NCBI GenBank assembly: GCA_013332095.1
Contig: JABENI010000011.1
Location: 62,001-126,000, forward strand
Direction: 5' to 3'
Source: Candidatus Bathyoplasma sp. NZ
GTDB lineage: Bacteria > Bacillota_I > Bacilli_A > MAG-NZ
DNA length: 64,000 bases
Shown here: one piece after another, positions 1-7,101 of the stretch
How positions within the stretch are numbered: position 1 is the stretch's first letter
Layout: the number at the start of each line of letters is the position of its first letter
The notes under the pieces: generated by a model
Database searches by the model: none
What the model saw: only the letters and a program-made list of their open reading frames with translations
What the model was told of the DNA's origin: nothing
Made by a program: the position numbers and the translations under genes

Positions 1-502
1 CCATGTGGTCATAGCCGATATTAGTAATTAAGGCTACTTCTTTATCAATAACGTTAGTTGAATCTATTCGGCCCCCCAAACCTGTTTCAACTATTGCATA
101 ATCAACTTTTTGTTCTTCAAAAAAGCAAAAGGCAATGACTGTTAAAACTTCAAAATAAGTTAAAATAAGTTTATTTTGATCAAATACATATTTTACCTTA
201 TTTACTAAATCAATAAATTCTCGGTCACTAATATAACGATTATTTAAAGTAATCCGTTCGTTAAAAGATATGATATAAGGTGAGATAAAAGTTCCTACTT
301 TATAACCTGCATTAACTAAACAACTTTTTAAATAAGCGACTGTTGAGCCTTTACCGTTACTACCTGCTACGTGAATACATTTATAATTGATTGGATTATT
401 TAAATGATTTAAGGCTTTTTTTATTCTGCTAAGATCGTATTTTATTTCAAAATTGAAATCGACGTAGAGCCAATCGAAACATTCATCTAATGTTTTTAAC
501 AT
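1..502 (-). CDS. folC: Folylpolyglutamate synthase / dihydrofolate synthase, N-terminal part
   Basis: The gene adds glutamate to folates in the cytoplasm, and in many bacteria also makes dihydrofolate. The translation from the ATG at 502 shows the Mur-ligase-type ATP loop GSNGKGST near residue 50. It continues with SPYLISFNERI and ETGLGGRIDSTNVI, which are typical of FolC. About 167 codons are present and the reading frame runs off the left edge, so the C-terminal domain is missing from the window. It starts one base beyond the stop of the YgjP-like gene and ends the valS-VanZ-YgjP-folC run. A valS-folC order is also found in Bacillus, with the two small genes inserted here. Confidence 0.93.
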   Translation of the reverse strand, partial: MLKTLDECFDWLYVDFNFEIKYDLSRIKKALNHLNNPINYKCIHVAGSNGKGSTVAYLKSCLVNAGYKVGTFISPYIISFNERITLNNRYISDREFIDLVNKVKYVFDQNKLILTYFEVLTVIAFCFFEEQKVDYAIVETGLGGRIDSTNVIDKEVALITNIGYDHM

Positions 503-503
503 T

Positions 504-1109
504 TTAACTTCTCCTACTATTTTTAAGTTGGATGTGGTTAGGAACGTGTTTAACTAACCAATCGTAATATTTTTTTGAATGTCCACCTACTTTTAAATGG
601 GCAATTTCGTGAGCAATTATATATCTGATAAAATTTATATTTTCAAAAATTAAATTGCTGTTCAGTCTAATAATTCTCTCTCTTGTCTGACAACTTCCCC
701 ATTTTGATTTATATTTTTTTATCATTAATTGTACTTGTTGTTCTTTAAAAAGCTTTAAATATTCATCTAAAAGTTTTAAATATATTGCGCTTCCATATTC
801 AATTTTAAAATTTTCAAATAATTTTTCAAAGTTATTTTTGCTAATGGACAGCACATCGTTCTTAAAGTAACATTGATCGTTTTCAACTAAATAGTTTATT
901 GCTTTTTTTTGACCTAATAAATAAAAACTATTTTCATCTACTATTCTTTTTTGGGCAAATAATTTTTCTTTAATCCACTGTCGGTGTCTATTCAAAAAAT
1001 CATCAACTACAGCTTTTTCTGTCCCTAAGGGTACTGATAATTTTACTTCGCCATTAGCAACTCTAAGATTAAAATTTTTTATTTTCTTCTCTATTATTTT
1101 AATTTCCAT
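504..1109 (-). CDS. YgjP-like zinc metallopeptidase domain protein (DUF45)
   Basis: This 201-residue protein carries the zinc-binding motif HEIAH near residue 166, followed by KVGGHSKKYYDWL and a closing VPNH. That is the YgjP/M48-like arrangement, in which a downstream His completes the site. KYKSKWGSCQ, upstream of the motif, is the family's conserved WGSC block. The substrate of this family is not firmly known; it is probably a cytoplasmic protease, as no signal peptide is visible. It sits between the VanZ-like gene and folC and is one base away from folC, so it should be co-transcribed with it. Confidence 0.85.
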   Translation of the reverse strand: MEIKIIEKKIKNFNLRVANGEVKLSVPLGTEKAVVDDFLNRHRQWIKEKLFAQKRIVDENSFYLLGQKKAINYLVENDQCYFKNDVLSISKNNFEKLFENFKIEYGSAIYLKLLDEYLKLFKEQQVQLMIKKYKSKWGSCQTRERIIRLNSNLIFENINFIRYIIAHEIAHLKVGGHSKKYYDWLVKHVPNHIQLKNSRRS

Positions 1110-1155
1110 AACAATTGTATCATCCTATTATTTTTTTTAATTTTTTTATTTAAAA

Positions 1156-1563
1156 CTAATTTTGTCTCTGGTATTTATTATATATTTTATAACAAATATA
1201 TACCACAATAAATCCTAGCACAGTCCCGATACAATCTAACTGCCAATCTATAAGATCAAAAGTTCTTCCACGCACATACAACTGGTGAACTTCATCAAAC
1301 AATCCGTAGGCAAATCCAAAAATAAGACCGTATATTTTTTTTATTTGATAAAGATTACAAGTTAATGCCAAAAGAATCCCCAACACTAAAAACAAACCCA
1401 AATGAACCAAATAAGAAAAATTGAAAGTATTTATTTGAGCGTCAATACTAACTACTTGAATGGCATTAGTCAACAGTGAATTTGTTATATCACCAGTTAA
1501 TTCTGATAGACAAAAAATAACAAGACACCAAAATATTAAAAGTATTAAAATTATTTTTTTCAT
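1156..1563 (-). CDS. VanZ-like membrane protein
   Basis: A 135-residue protein with four hydrophobic segments. It carries the VanZ family signature: GFAYGLFDEVHQLYVRGRTFDLIDWQLDCIG holds the conserved D-E-x-x-Q, G-R and D-x-x-x-D-x-x-G pattern. VanZ was named for low-level teicoplanin resistance, but most chromosomal homologues have no proven role. Its start codon shares one base with the valS stop codon, so translation is probably coupled and expression should follow the valS T-box. Function beyond membrane location is not predictable here. Confidence 0.82.
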   Translation of the reverse strand: MKKIILILLIFWCLVIFCLSELTGDITNSLLTNAIQVVSIDAQINTFNFSYLVHLGLFLVLGILLALTCNLYQIKKIYGLIFGFAYGLFDEVHQLYVRGRTFDLIDWQLDCIGTVLGFIVVYICYKIYNKYQRQN

Positions 1564-4148
1564 TATTTAATTTTAACTAATGTTTCTTCTACTGCTTTAT
1601 ACTGGTTTTGATAACCAAACAATTTTTCTTTTTCAGCATCAACTTTTTCTTTGGGTGCTTTTAAAATGAATTTTTCATTTGATAACATTTGTTCACAACG
1701 TTTAATTTCAGTCGTCAGTCTTAATAATTCTTTGTTTAATTTTTCTATTTCTTCTTCAATGTTAATCAACCCAGCTAACGGAATCATCACAGTTGCTCCT
1801 TGTAAAACCACGTTGATTGTTTCAGCATTTAAACTGACTTCCGTACCGATAACTAAACTTTTTGTATTACAAAATTTTTCAATAAAATTAGTTAATTCAA
1901 CTAAATCATTTTGAATTTCTGTACTATCTGTTTTAATATATAAATCAATTTTTTTGCTCAACGTTACATTTTTTTCATTTCTTACGTTTCTAACTGCTCT
2001 TATAAGTTCAGTTAAAATATTTATTTGTTTTAAGGATTTTTCGTTTTTATAACCTACTTTTGGCCAACTGCTAACAACAATTGTTTTTTCACTTCCTGGT
2101 AACATTTGATAAATTTCTTCGGTTACGAAAGGCATAAACGGATGCAACAGTTTAACAATTGATTCTAAAACATGTAGTAGCACTGCTTTTGTATTTTGAT
2201 TATCTTTTTCGCTCAATGAAATTTTACTCATCTCTACATACCAAGAGGCAAAAGTATCTTTAGAAAAATTATAGAGAATTTTTGAAACTTCAACAAATTC
2301 ATATTTTTCGTAATAGTAATCAATTTGTTCAATTGTTTCGGTTAATTTTGATAAAATCCATTTATCAATAATATTTAAATCAGCGTAAATGATCTCTTCT
2401 TTTTTATTTACATTGAGCAAAACATATCTAGAAATATTCCATATTTTATTGATGTAGTTCCAACTAGATTCAATTTTTTCTTCAGCGTAACGTAAATCTT
2501 GACCTGGAGCTGAGTTAGTAGTTAAGTAATATCTTAAACTATCACAACCATATTTTTCAATTACATCCATCGGATCGATACCGTTTCCTAACGACTTACT
2601 CATTTTTCGACCTTGGCTATCTCTTATTAAGCCGTGCACTAACACGTTTTTAAACGGTCTTTCCTTGGTAAAATGCAACCCTTGAAAAATCATTCTCGCT
2701 ACCCAAAAGAAAATAATATCGTATCCAGTTACTAAACAATCAGTCGGATAAAATCTTTTTAAATCTGCTGTTTTTTTAGGCCACCCTGTCGTGCTGAAAG
2801 GCCATAAGGCGCTACTAAACCAGGTGTCTAAAACATCTTCATCTTGAACCCAATCTTTACCTGGAGATTTTATTTGGACTTTTACTTGATCATCTTTGTA
2901 CCAAGCAGGAATACGATGTCCCCACCAAAGTTGTCTGGAAATACACCAATCACGGATATCACCCATCCATCTGGTAAATGTTCCTTCAAATCTTTTAGGA
3001 ATAAATTTAACTCTGTTTTCAGTTTTTTGATTTTCCAATGAATTTTCAGCTAAATTATCCATTTTAACAAACCATTGTTTACTCAGTCGCGGCTCAACTA
3101 CAACACCAGTTCTTTCACTGTGGCCTACTGAATGCATCATTTTTTCAATTTTAGTACACAGTTCTAATTTTTCTAACTTTTTAATCAATTGTTTACGACA
3201 CTCAAATCTATCAATATCTTTATATTCTCCAGCTAATTCATTCATTTTTCCACTACCATCCATGCAAAGTGGCATTTCTAATCCATGTCTCAGTCCCACT
3301 TCATAATCATTTGGATCGTGCGCTGGCGTTACTTTAACTGCTCCCGTTCCTAATTCCATGTCAACATAACTATCGACAATGATTGGAATTTTTTTATCTG
3401 TTCCTGGTATATAAACTTCTTTACCGATAAAATTAAGGTATCGACTGTCATCTGGGTGCACCATTATCGCTTGATCGGCAAACATTGTTTCAGGTCTTGT
3501 TGTTGCTATTTGAATGTAGTCTTTACCATCAACTAACGGATATTTAAGATGGTAAAATGCACCTTCAATTTCTTTATGTTCTACTTCGATGTTACTTAAA
3601 GCGGTATTTGCTTGTGAATCCCAGTTTATTATTCTAACTCCTCGATAAATTAATCCTTGCTCGTACAATTTAATGAAGACTTCATTTACAGCTTGATTTA
3701 ATCCTTTGTCTAAAGTAAATCTTTCTCTACTGTAGTCCAACGATAATCCCATTTTAGACCATTGTTTTCTAATTGTAGTTGCGTATTCATCTTTCCAACC
3801 CCAAGCTGCCTCTAAAAATTTTTCTCGACCAATTTCAAAACGATTAGTGCCCGCTTCTTTTAATCTTTGGTCTACTTTTGCCTGAGTAGCAATTCCAGCG
3901 TGATCCATCCCTGGTAACCACAGAGTATCAAACCCTTGCATTCTTTTTCTTCTGACAATAATATCTTGTAACGTGGTATCCCAAGCGTGCCCAAGATGTA
4001 ATTTCCCTGTTACATTTGGTGGTGGAATAACTATTGAGTAAGGAACTTTGCTTTTATCATTTGCCTTAAAGTATCCTCCCTCAATCCAAAAATCATACTT
4101 ATTACTCTCTACTTCTAAATGGTTGTATTTAGGTTTCATTTCTTTCAT
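1563..4148 (-). CDS. valS: Valyl-tRNA synthetase
   Basis: Class I aminoacyl-tRNA synthetase that charges tRNA-Val with valine in the cytoplasm. HLGH at residues 51-54, after PPNVTGKL, is the HIGH signature. GRKMSKSLGNG, near residue 520, is the KMSKS loop. The editing domain lies between them, with IATTRPETMFAD, and the protein ends in the Val-specific coiled coil (EEEIEKLNKELLRL). At 861 residues it is close to the usual Gram-positive length. The start at 4148 is set by GGAGG four bases upstream. A T-box leader precedes it, so induction by uncharged tRNA-Val is expected. VanZ-like, YgjP-like and folC genes follow in the same direction. Confidence 0.98.
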   Translation of the reverse strand: MKEMKPKYNHLEVESNKYDFWIEGGYFKANDKSKVPYSIVIPPPNVTGKLHLGHAWDTTLQDIIVRRKRMQGFDTLWLPGMDHAGIATQAKVDQRLKEAGTNRFEIGREKFLEAAWGWKDEYATTIRKQWSKMGLSLDYSRERFTLDKGLNQAVNEVFIKLYEQGLIYRGVRIINWDSQANTALSNIEVEHKEIEGAFYHLKYPLVDGKDYIQIATTRPETMFADQAIMVHPDDSRYLNFIGKEVYIPGTDKKIPIIVDSYVDMELGTGAVKVTPAHDPNDYEVGLRHGLEMPLCMDGSGKMNELAGEYKDIDRFECRKQLIKKLEKLELCTKIEKMMHSVGHSERTGVVVEPRLSKQWFVKMDNLAENSLENQKTENRVKFIPKRFEGTFTRWMGDIRDWCISRQLWWGHRIPAWYKDDQVKVQIKSPGKDWVQDEDVLDTWFSSALWPFSTTGWPKKTADLKRFYPTDCLVTGYDIIFFWVARMIFQGLHFTKERPFKNVLVHGLIRDSQGRKMSKSLGNGIDPMDVIEKYGCDSLRYYLTTNSAPGQDLRYAEEKIESSWNYINKIWNISRYVLLNVNKKEEIIYADLNIIDKWILSKLTETIEQIDYYYEKYEFVEVSKILYNFSKDTFASWYVEMSKISLSEKDNQNTKAVLLHVLESIVKLLHPFMPFVTEEIYQMLPGSEKTIVVSSWPKVGYKNEKSLKQINILTELIRAVRNVRNEKNVTLSKKIDLYIKTDSTEIQNDLVELTNFIEKFCNTKSLVIGTEVSLNAETINVVLQGATVMIPLAGLINIEEEIEKLNKELLRLTTEIKRCEQMLSNEKFILKAPKEKVDAEKEKLFGYQNQYKAVEETLVKIK

Positions 4149-4154
4149 ACTTCC

Positions 4155-4399
4155 TCCTTATAATTAAAAAAGCCCTCTAATAAATAAAGGGCGAATAATT
4201 TTTTCGCGGTACCACCTTAATTCATAGTTAAAAACTATGTAATTTCAAACTTTTAACGCAAGTTTACGTAATAGACTACTTAATTTCATCTATTGTACTC
4301 CGCAGTTACTTTCACTAGTTTTATCCTTAGGTTTTTCAGCGACCAACCCATCTCTAAAAGTTCAAACTAATTACTCCTCTACTTCATTGTATCTAGTAA
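4155..4399 (-). promoter_or_regulatory. T-box leader of valS
   Basis: On the minus strand the leader holds the T-box core AAGGTGGTACCGCG (4205-4218), which pairs with the tRNA acceptor end. A terminator with arms GCCCT/AGGGC (4172-4192) and a T-run follow. The stem I distal motif AGAGATGGGTTGG and GCTGAAAAACC are visible near the 5' end. A GUA valine codon at 4307-4309 (context GAAAGTAACTGC) is a plausible specifier. Uncharged tRNA-Val should stabilise the antiterminator and allow valS transcription. The class is certain from the core; the specifier placement is my reading. Confidence 0.93.
4172..4192 (-). terminator. Attenuator of the valS T-box
   Basis: GCCCT and AGGGC arms around an 11-base loop are followed on the minus strand by six T residues (4166-4171), just before the valS ribosome site. 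The competing antiterminator would use the T-box core at 4205-4218. Confidence 0.85.
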
Positions 4400-4400
4400 A

Positions 4401-4429
4401 ATACTATCATAATTTAATTTTACATTCAA
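4401..4429 (-). promoter_or_regulatory. Sigma-A-like promoter of the valS T-box transcript
   Basis: On the minus strand a TTGAAT -35 box (4424-4429) and a TAGTAT -10 box (4401-4406) are 17 bases apart, directly upstream of the T-box leader. Assigned from sequence and position only. Confidence 0.6.
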
Positions 4430-4470
4430 CTTTTTTTAAGAACTTTCATACAATATATTAGGTGATGGTT

Positions 4471-4620
4471 ATGAGACGTGCAGTAAGGAGATTTAAATTA
4501 GCGCTGTTTTCTATTTTAGTTTGGCAGCTTTTTCAAATGATAATTAATTTTTCGGTATTAAATTTGATATTATTTATAGTAGTTTTAGTTGTATTCCTCT
4601 TAAGAATTTCGAGTTGTTGA
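4471..4620 (+). CDS. Small hydrophobic membrane protein, 49 residues
   Basis: An ATG preceded by AGGTGA at a five-base spacing opens a frame of 49 codons ending in TGA. The product begins with a basic stretch (MRRAVRRFK) and then forms one or two transmembrane helices (ALFSILVWQLF and VLNLILFIVVLVVFLL). It is the only plus-strand gene in this neighbourhood and sits between the divergent valS leader and the convergent ysxE-like gene. I do not recognise a family. The ribosome site, basic-then-hydrophobic layout and length make a real small membrane protein plausible, but coincidence in AT-rich DNA is possible. Confidence 0.45.
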   Translation: MRRAVRRFKLALFSILVWQLFQMIINFSVLNLILFIVVLVVFLLRISSC

Positions 4621-4757
4621 AAATATTGTCGATGTAATTAGTTAAAACATTAGAAAAATAATTTCCCAAAGTACATAGTAAAAATTTTGAAAGTTATGAT
4701 TACATTTTTAATGAAAAACATTTTAATAGTAACTAGTATAATTAAATAATTATATTT

Positions 4758-4796
4758 AAAAGAAAAGTAGAAAGAATTAAAATCTACTTTTCTTTT
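4758..4796 (-). terminator. Terminator after the ysxE-like gene
   Basis: A perfect 14-base inverted repeat (AAAAGAAAAGTAGA and its complement) with an 11-base loop lies directly after the stop codon at 4798. It may also act on the small plus-strand gene that ends at 4620. Confidence 0.8.
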
Positions 4797-4797
4797 G

Positions 4798-5688
4798 TCA
4801 ATTTTTTTTACCTTTATTGTTATTATTAGTTATTAAAAATAATTGAAGAAAGTCTTCAATAACATTAACAACCTCAATGTAACCGTGTATAGTATTTAAA
4901 GGTAATCTATGGATGTATATATACAAAACGAGATATTTAAAATATAAATAATAAAAATCATCATATGGTGCCAGCCACTCAATTATTTCTTCTTTAATAT
5001 TAAAATCTATATAATTAAGATTGATATAAAAAAGCGCAATATCGACTACTGGAATGGTCATCACATTACTGTTTATGTGAATTCTTTTATCAATTAAATC
5101 GTATAGAGTAGGGTTAAAATGATTTAAAGATACTGTAATTTCTAGCCCTTTTTCTATTTTGTCTAAAATTTTACTTTGTAATTTTGCCAGATAGTTTTTA
5201 ATATCTAACAAGATATAATTTCTATTTAATATCAAATAATCTAAATCGCTATATTCATTTTTACTTTCAATTATTTGAATAAAATTTTCGATTCTATTAA
5301 ATTTCCCCGATAATGTTTCGTACATTTTTTTCATTCTTGGAATCGCTGTTTCAGGACTTATTCTTTTCTTAACTTCTGTTTTAGTATGGATTTCTTTAAG
5401 ACAATGCATTAAATCGAGTACTTTATTTTTCTCTGGATATTTTAATGAATTTTCAACTAAAAATAAATTGTAACAAACATTATTTAATTTCAAATAATAC
5501 TTGCTGTTTATTCTAACTGGATAACATATTGAATTCACACTGGCAGCAAATAAAAATTCGTAATTTGTTTTTGATTTAGTTAAATAATAATTTACATTAT
5601 TAACTTTTAAAAAATATTCATTTTCAGAAATTTTTTTTATATTACTAACGTTTAAATTATATTTACTGAAATCAACTTTCTTTAACAT
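4798..5688 (-). CDS. YsxE/CotS-like protein (degenerate kinase fold), spore-coat-type relic
   Basis: A 296-residue protein at the position held by ysxE in Bacillus, between spoVID and valS. The family (CotS/YsxE) resembles aminoglycoside phosphotransferases. LMHCLKEIHTKT near residue 95 matches the LH-x-KT stretch of that family. SLNHFNPTLYDLID followed by PVVDIALFY sits where the catalytic loop and metal-binding Asp would be, but the usual HGD is not intact, so it is probably not an active kinase. It overlaps the spoVID-like gene by 17 bases, so the two form one unit. Assignment leans on gene order; sequence similarity by eye is weak. Confidence 0.55.
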   Translation of the reverse strand: MLKKVDFSKYNLNVSNIKKISENEYFLKVNNVNYYLTKSKTNYEFLFAASVNSICYPVRINSKYYLKLNNVCYNLFLVENSLKYPEKNKVLDLMHCLKEIHTKTEVKKRISPETAIPRMKKMYETLSGKFNRIENFIQIIESKNEYSDLDYLILNRNYILLDIKNYLAKLQSKILDKIEKGLEITVSLNHFNPTLYDLIDKRIHINSNVMTIPVVDIALFYINLNYIDFNIKEEIIEWLAPYDDFYYLYFKYLVLYIYIHRLPLNTIHGYIEVVNVIEDFLQLFLITNNNNKGKKN

Positions 5689-6409
5689 CTCTAATAATTA
5701 TCCTCTTATCTATTTGATAATTATTGTCTTTATATATTTCGTGTATATCTTTTCCGTATTTATTAGCTAATGACTCTAATTTTTCTTCTTCTGCATTAAA
5801 AATTATTTTGTATTTAGAATACGCTTCACTCAATGTGTTCATTATCTGTTCACTGCAGACAACTTGGTCTGGTTTATAATTTATTTTGTTTTCTGCTATC
5901 CTATCTGGATTCTTATCTTTCAAATTATCATTTTCACTATCAGATATTTTTTTGTTTCCTTCATTTTCTAAAAAATGATCTTCTTCAACCTTTGAGCATT
6001 TTTTGTTCTGGTTTGGTTGAATGCTTTCAACGAAAAAATTATCTTTCCTATCTTTCAAATTATCAGTTAAAATCTCATCAATATTATCCAAAACCTCGGT
6101 TTTAATATCTTCTATTTCAATATCTTCTAATTCAAAATTCAAAACATAACTAACTAAAGCTCCTCTATTAAAAATAATGTTATACGTCAAATCTTCTAAT
6201 GAAAAACTTTTAAGTACAAACTGCTTTTTATCAAAATTCAAATCTACACTTAATTCTTTTTCAAAAATCACTTCAGTACTATTGCTATCTAAATAACTAC
6301 CATAAAAAATAATTTTTTCATTTTCTAAATCTACATCATACTCTATTGACTTCACTGTATCAATCATTTTTAAAATTATTTCTGATTCTATTTTTATACT
6401 CTGTTCCAT
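5672..6409 (-). CDS. SpoVID-like protein with C-terminal LysM domain
   Basis: This 245-residue protein has the three-part layout of SpoVID. It has a beta-rich N-terminal domain (about residues 1-115), a charged low-complexity middle (Lys/Asn/Glu/Asp rich) and a C-terminal LysM-like segment (about 195-240). LESLANKYGKDIHEIYKDNN fits the LysM pattern. SpoVID in Bacillus directs encasement of the spore by coat proteins and binds SafA. The position between engB/lon and ysxE-valS is the SpoVID position once the hem genes are removed. The ATG at 6409 is chosen because GGAGG lies six bases upstream. It is shorter than Bacillus SpoVID. Function in a non-sporulating host is unknown. Confidence 0.6.
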   Translation of the reverse strand: MEQSIKIESEIILKMIDTVKSIEYDVDLENEKIIFYGSYLDSNSTEVIFEKELSVDLNFDKKQFVLKSFSLEDLTYNIIFNRGALVSYVLNFELEDIEIEDIKTEVLDNIDEILTDNLKDRKDNFFVESIQPNQNKKCSKVEEDHFLENEGNKKISDSENDNLKDKNPDRIAENKINYKPDQVVCSEQIMNTLSEAYSKYKIIFNAEEEKLESLANKYGKDIHEIYKDNNYQIDKRIIIRDVKES

Positions 6410-6463
6410 CACATTCCTCCTTGATACTAAAATGTATGATTGATTAGCATCAATTATGAAGAA

Positions 6464-7045
6464 CTAAGTGATTTTTTCTAAATGATCCAATACTTCTTCT
6501 TTTCCTTTTAATGATTCTGATGAATAAATAAAGAAATTGTCATCTTCAGTTAAATTTAATTTAATATCGATATCTTTTTTGTGTCTATTTAATCTAGTCG
6601 TTCCTATTTTATCCGCTTTTGTGGCGATAATTGTTACATCAATTTGATAGTGTTTTAAAAAATTATACATTAATAAATCATCTTCACTCGGTCCGTGTCT
6701 CAAATCGAGAATTAAAAAAGCTCTTTTTAAGTTTTCGCGGTTCACTAAATAGTTTTCAATCATTTTTCCAAACTCTTGACGTTGTTTTTTACTTACTCTA
6801 GCATATCCATAACCCGGTACATCGACAAAATAAAATTTTTTATTGATTAAAAAAAAATTAAGCGTTTGTGTTTTTCCCGGTCTACCTGATGTATAGGCTA
6901 ATCTTTTTCTATTTAATAAACTATTAATAAAACTACTTTTCCCTACATTGCTTCTACCTAAAATTACAAATTCAGTAAGTTCATCTGTTGGATATTGGTC
7001 AAATCTCACTCCTGTTACTGTATATTCTGCACTCATTATTTTCAT
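6464..7045 (-). CDS. engB: Ribosome-assembly GTPase EngB/YsxC
   Basis: Essential GTPase that acts in late 50S subunit maturation. GRSNVGKS (residues 30-37) is the G1 loop, FVDVPGYGYARV holds the G3 DxxG and the family's GYGYA stretch, and ATKADKI is G4. The predicted length of 193 residues is normal. I prefer the ATG at 7045, preceded by AAGGATGTGAT, over an upstream TTG. It lies 32 bases downstream of the lon terminator, so it may depend on readthrough from lon, as in the Bacillus lon-ysxC order. Confidence 0.95.
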   Translation of the reverse strand: MKIMSAEYTVTGVRFDQYPTDELTEFVILGRSNVGKSSFINSLLNRKRLAYTSGRPGKTQTLNFFLINKKFYFVDVPGYGYARVSKKQRQEFGKMIENYLVNRENLKRAFLILDLRHGPSEDDLLMYNFLKHYQIDVTIIATKADKIGTTRLNRHKKDIDIKLNLTEDDNFFIYSSESLKGKEEVLDHLEKIT

Positions 7046-7076
7046 CTTTATCACATCCTTTTTATTCAACGCTAAA

Positions 7077-7101
7077 AAGTAGAAAGAAATTCTTTCTACT
7101 T
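7077..7101 (-). terminator. Terminator at the end of lon
   Basis: AAGTAGAAAGAA and its exact complement are separated by one base (effective stem of 11 with a three-base loop). A T-run follows on the minus strand. It overlaps the lon stop codon and stands only about 30 bases before the engB start, so it may attenuate rather than stop transcription into engB. Confidence 0.75.
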
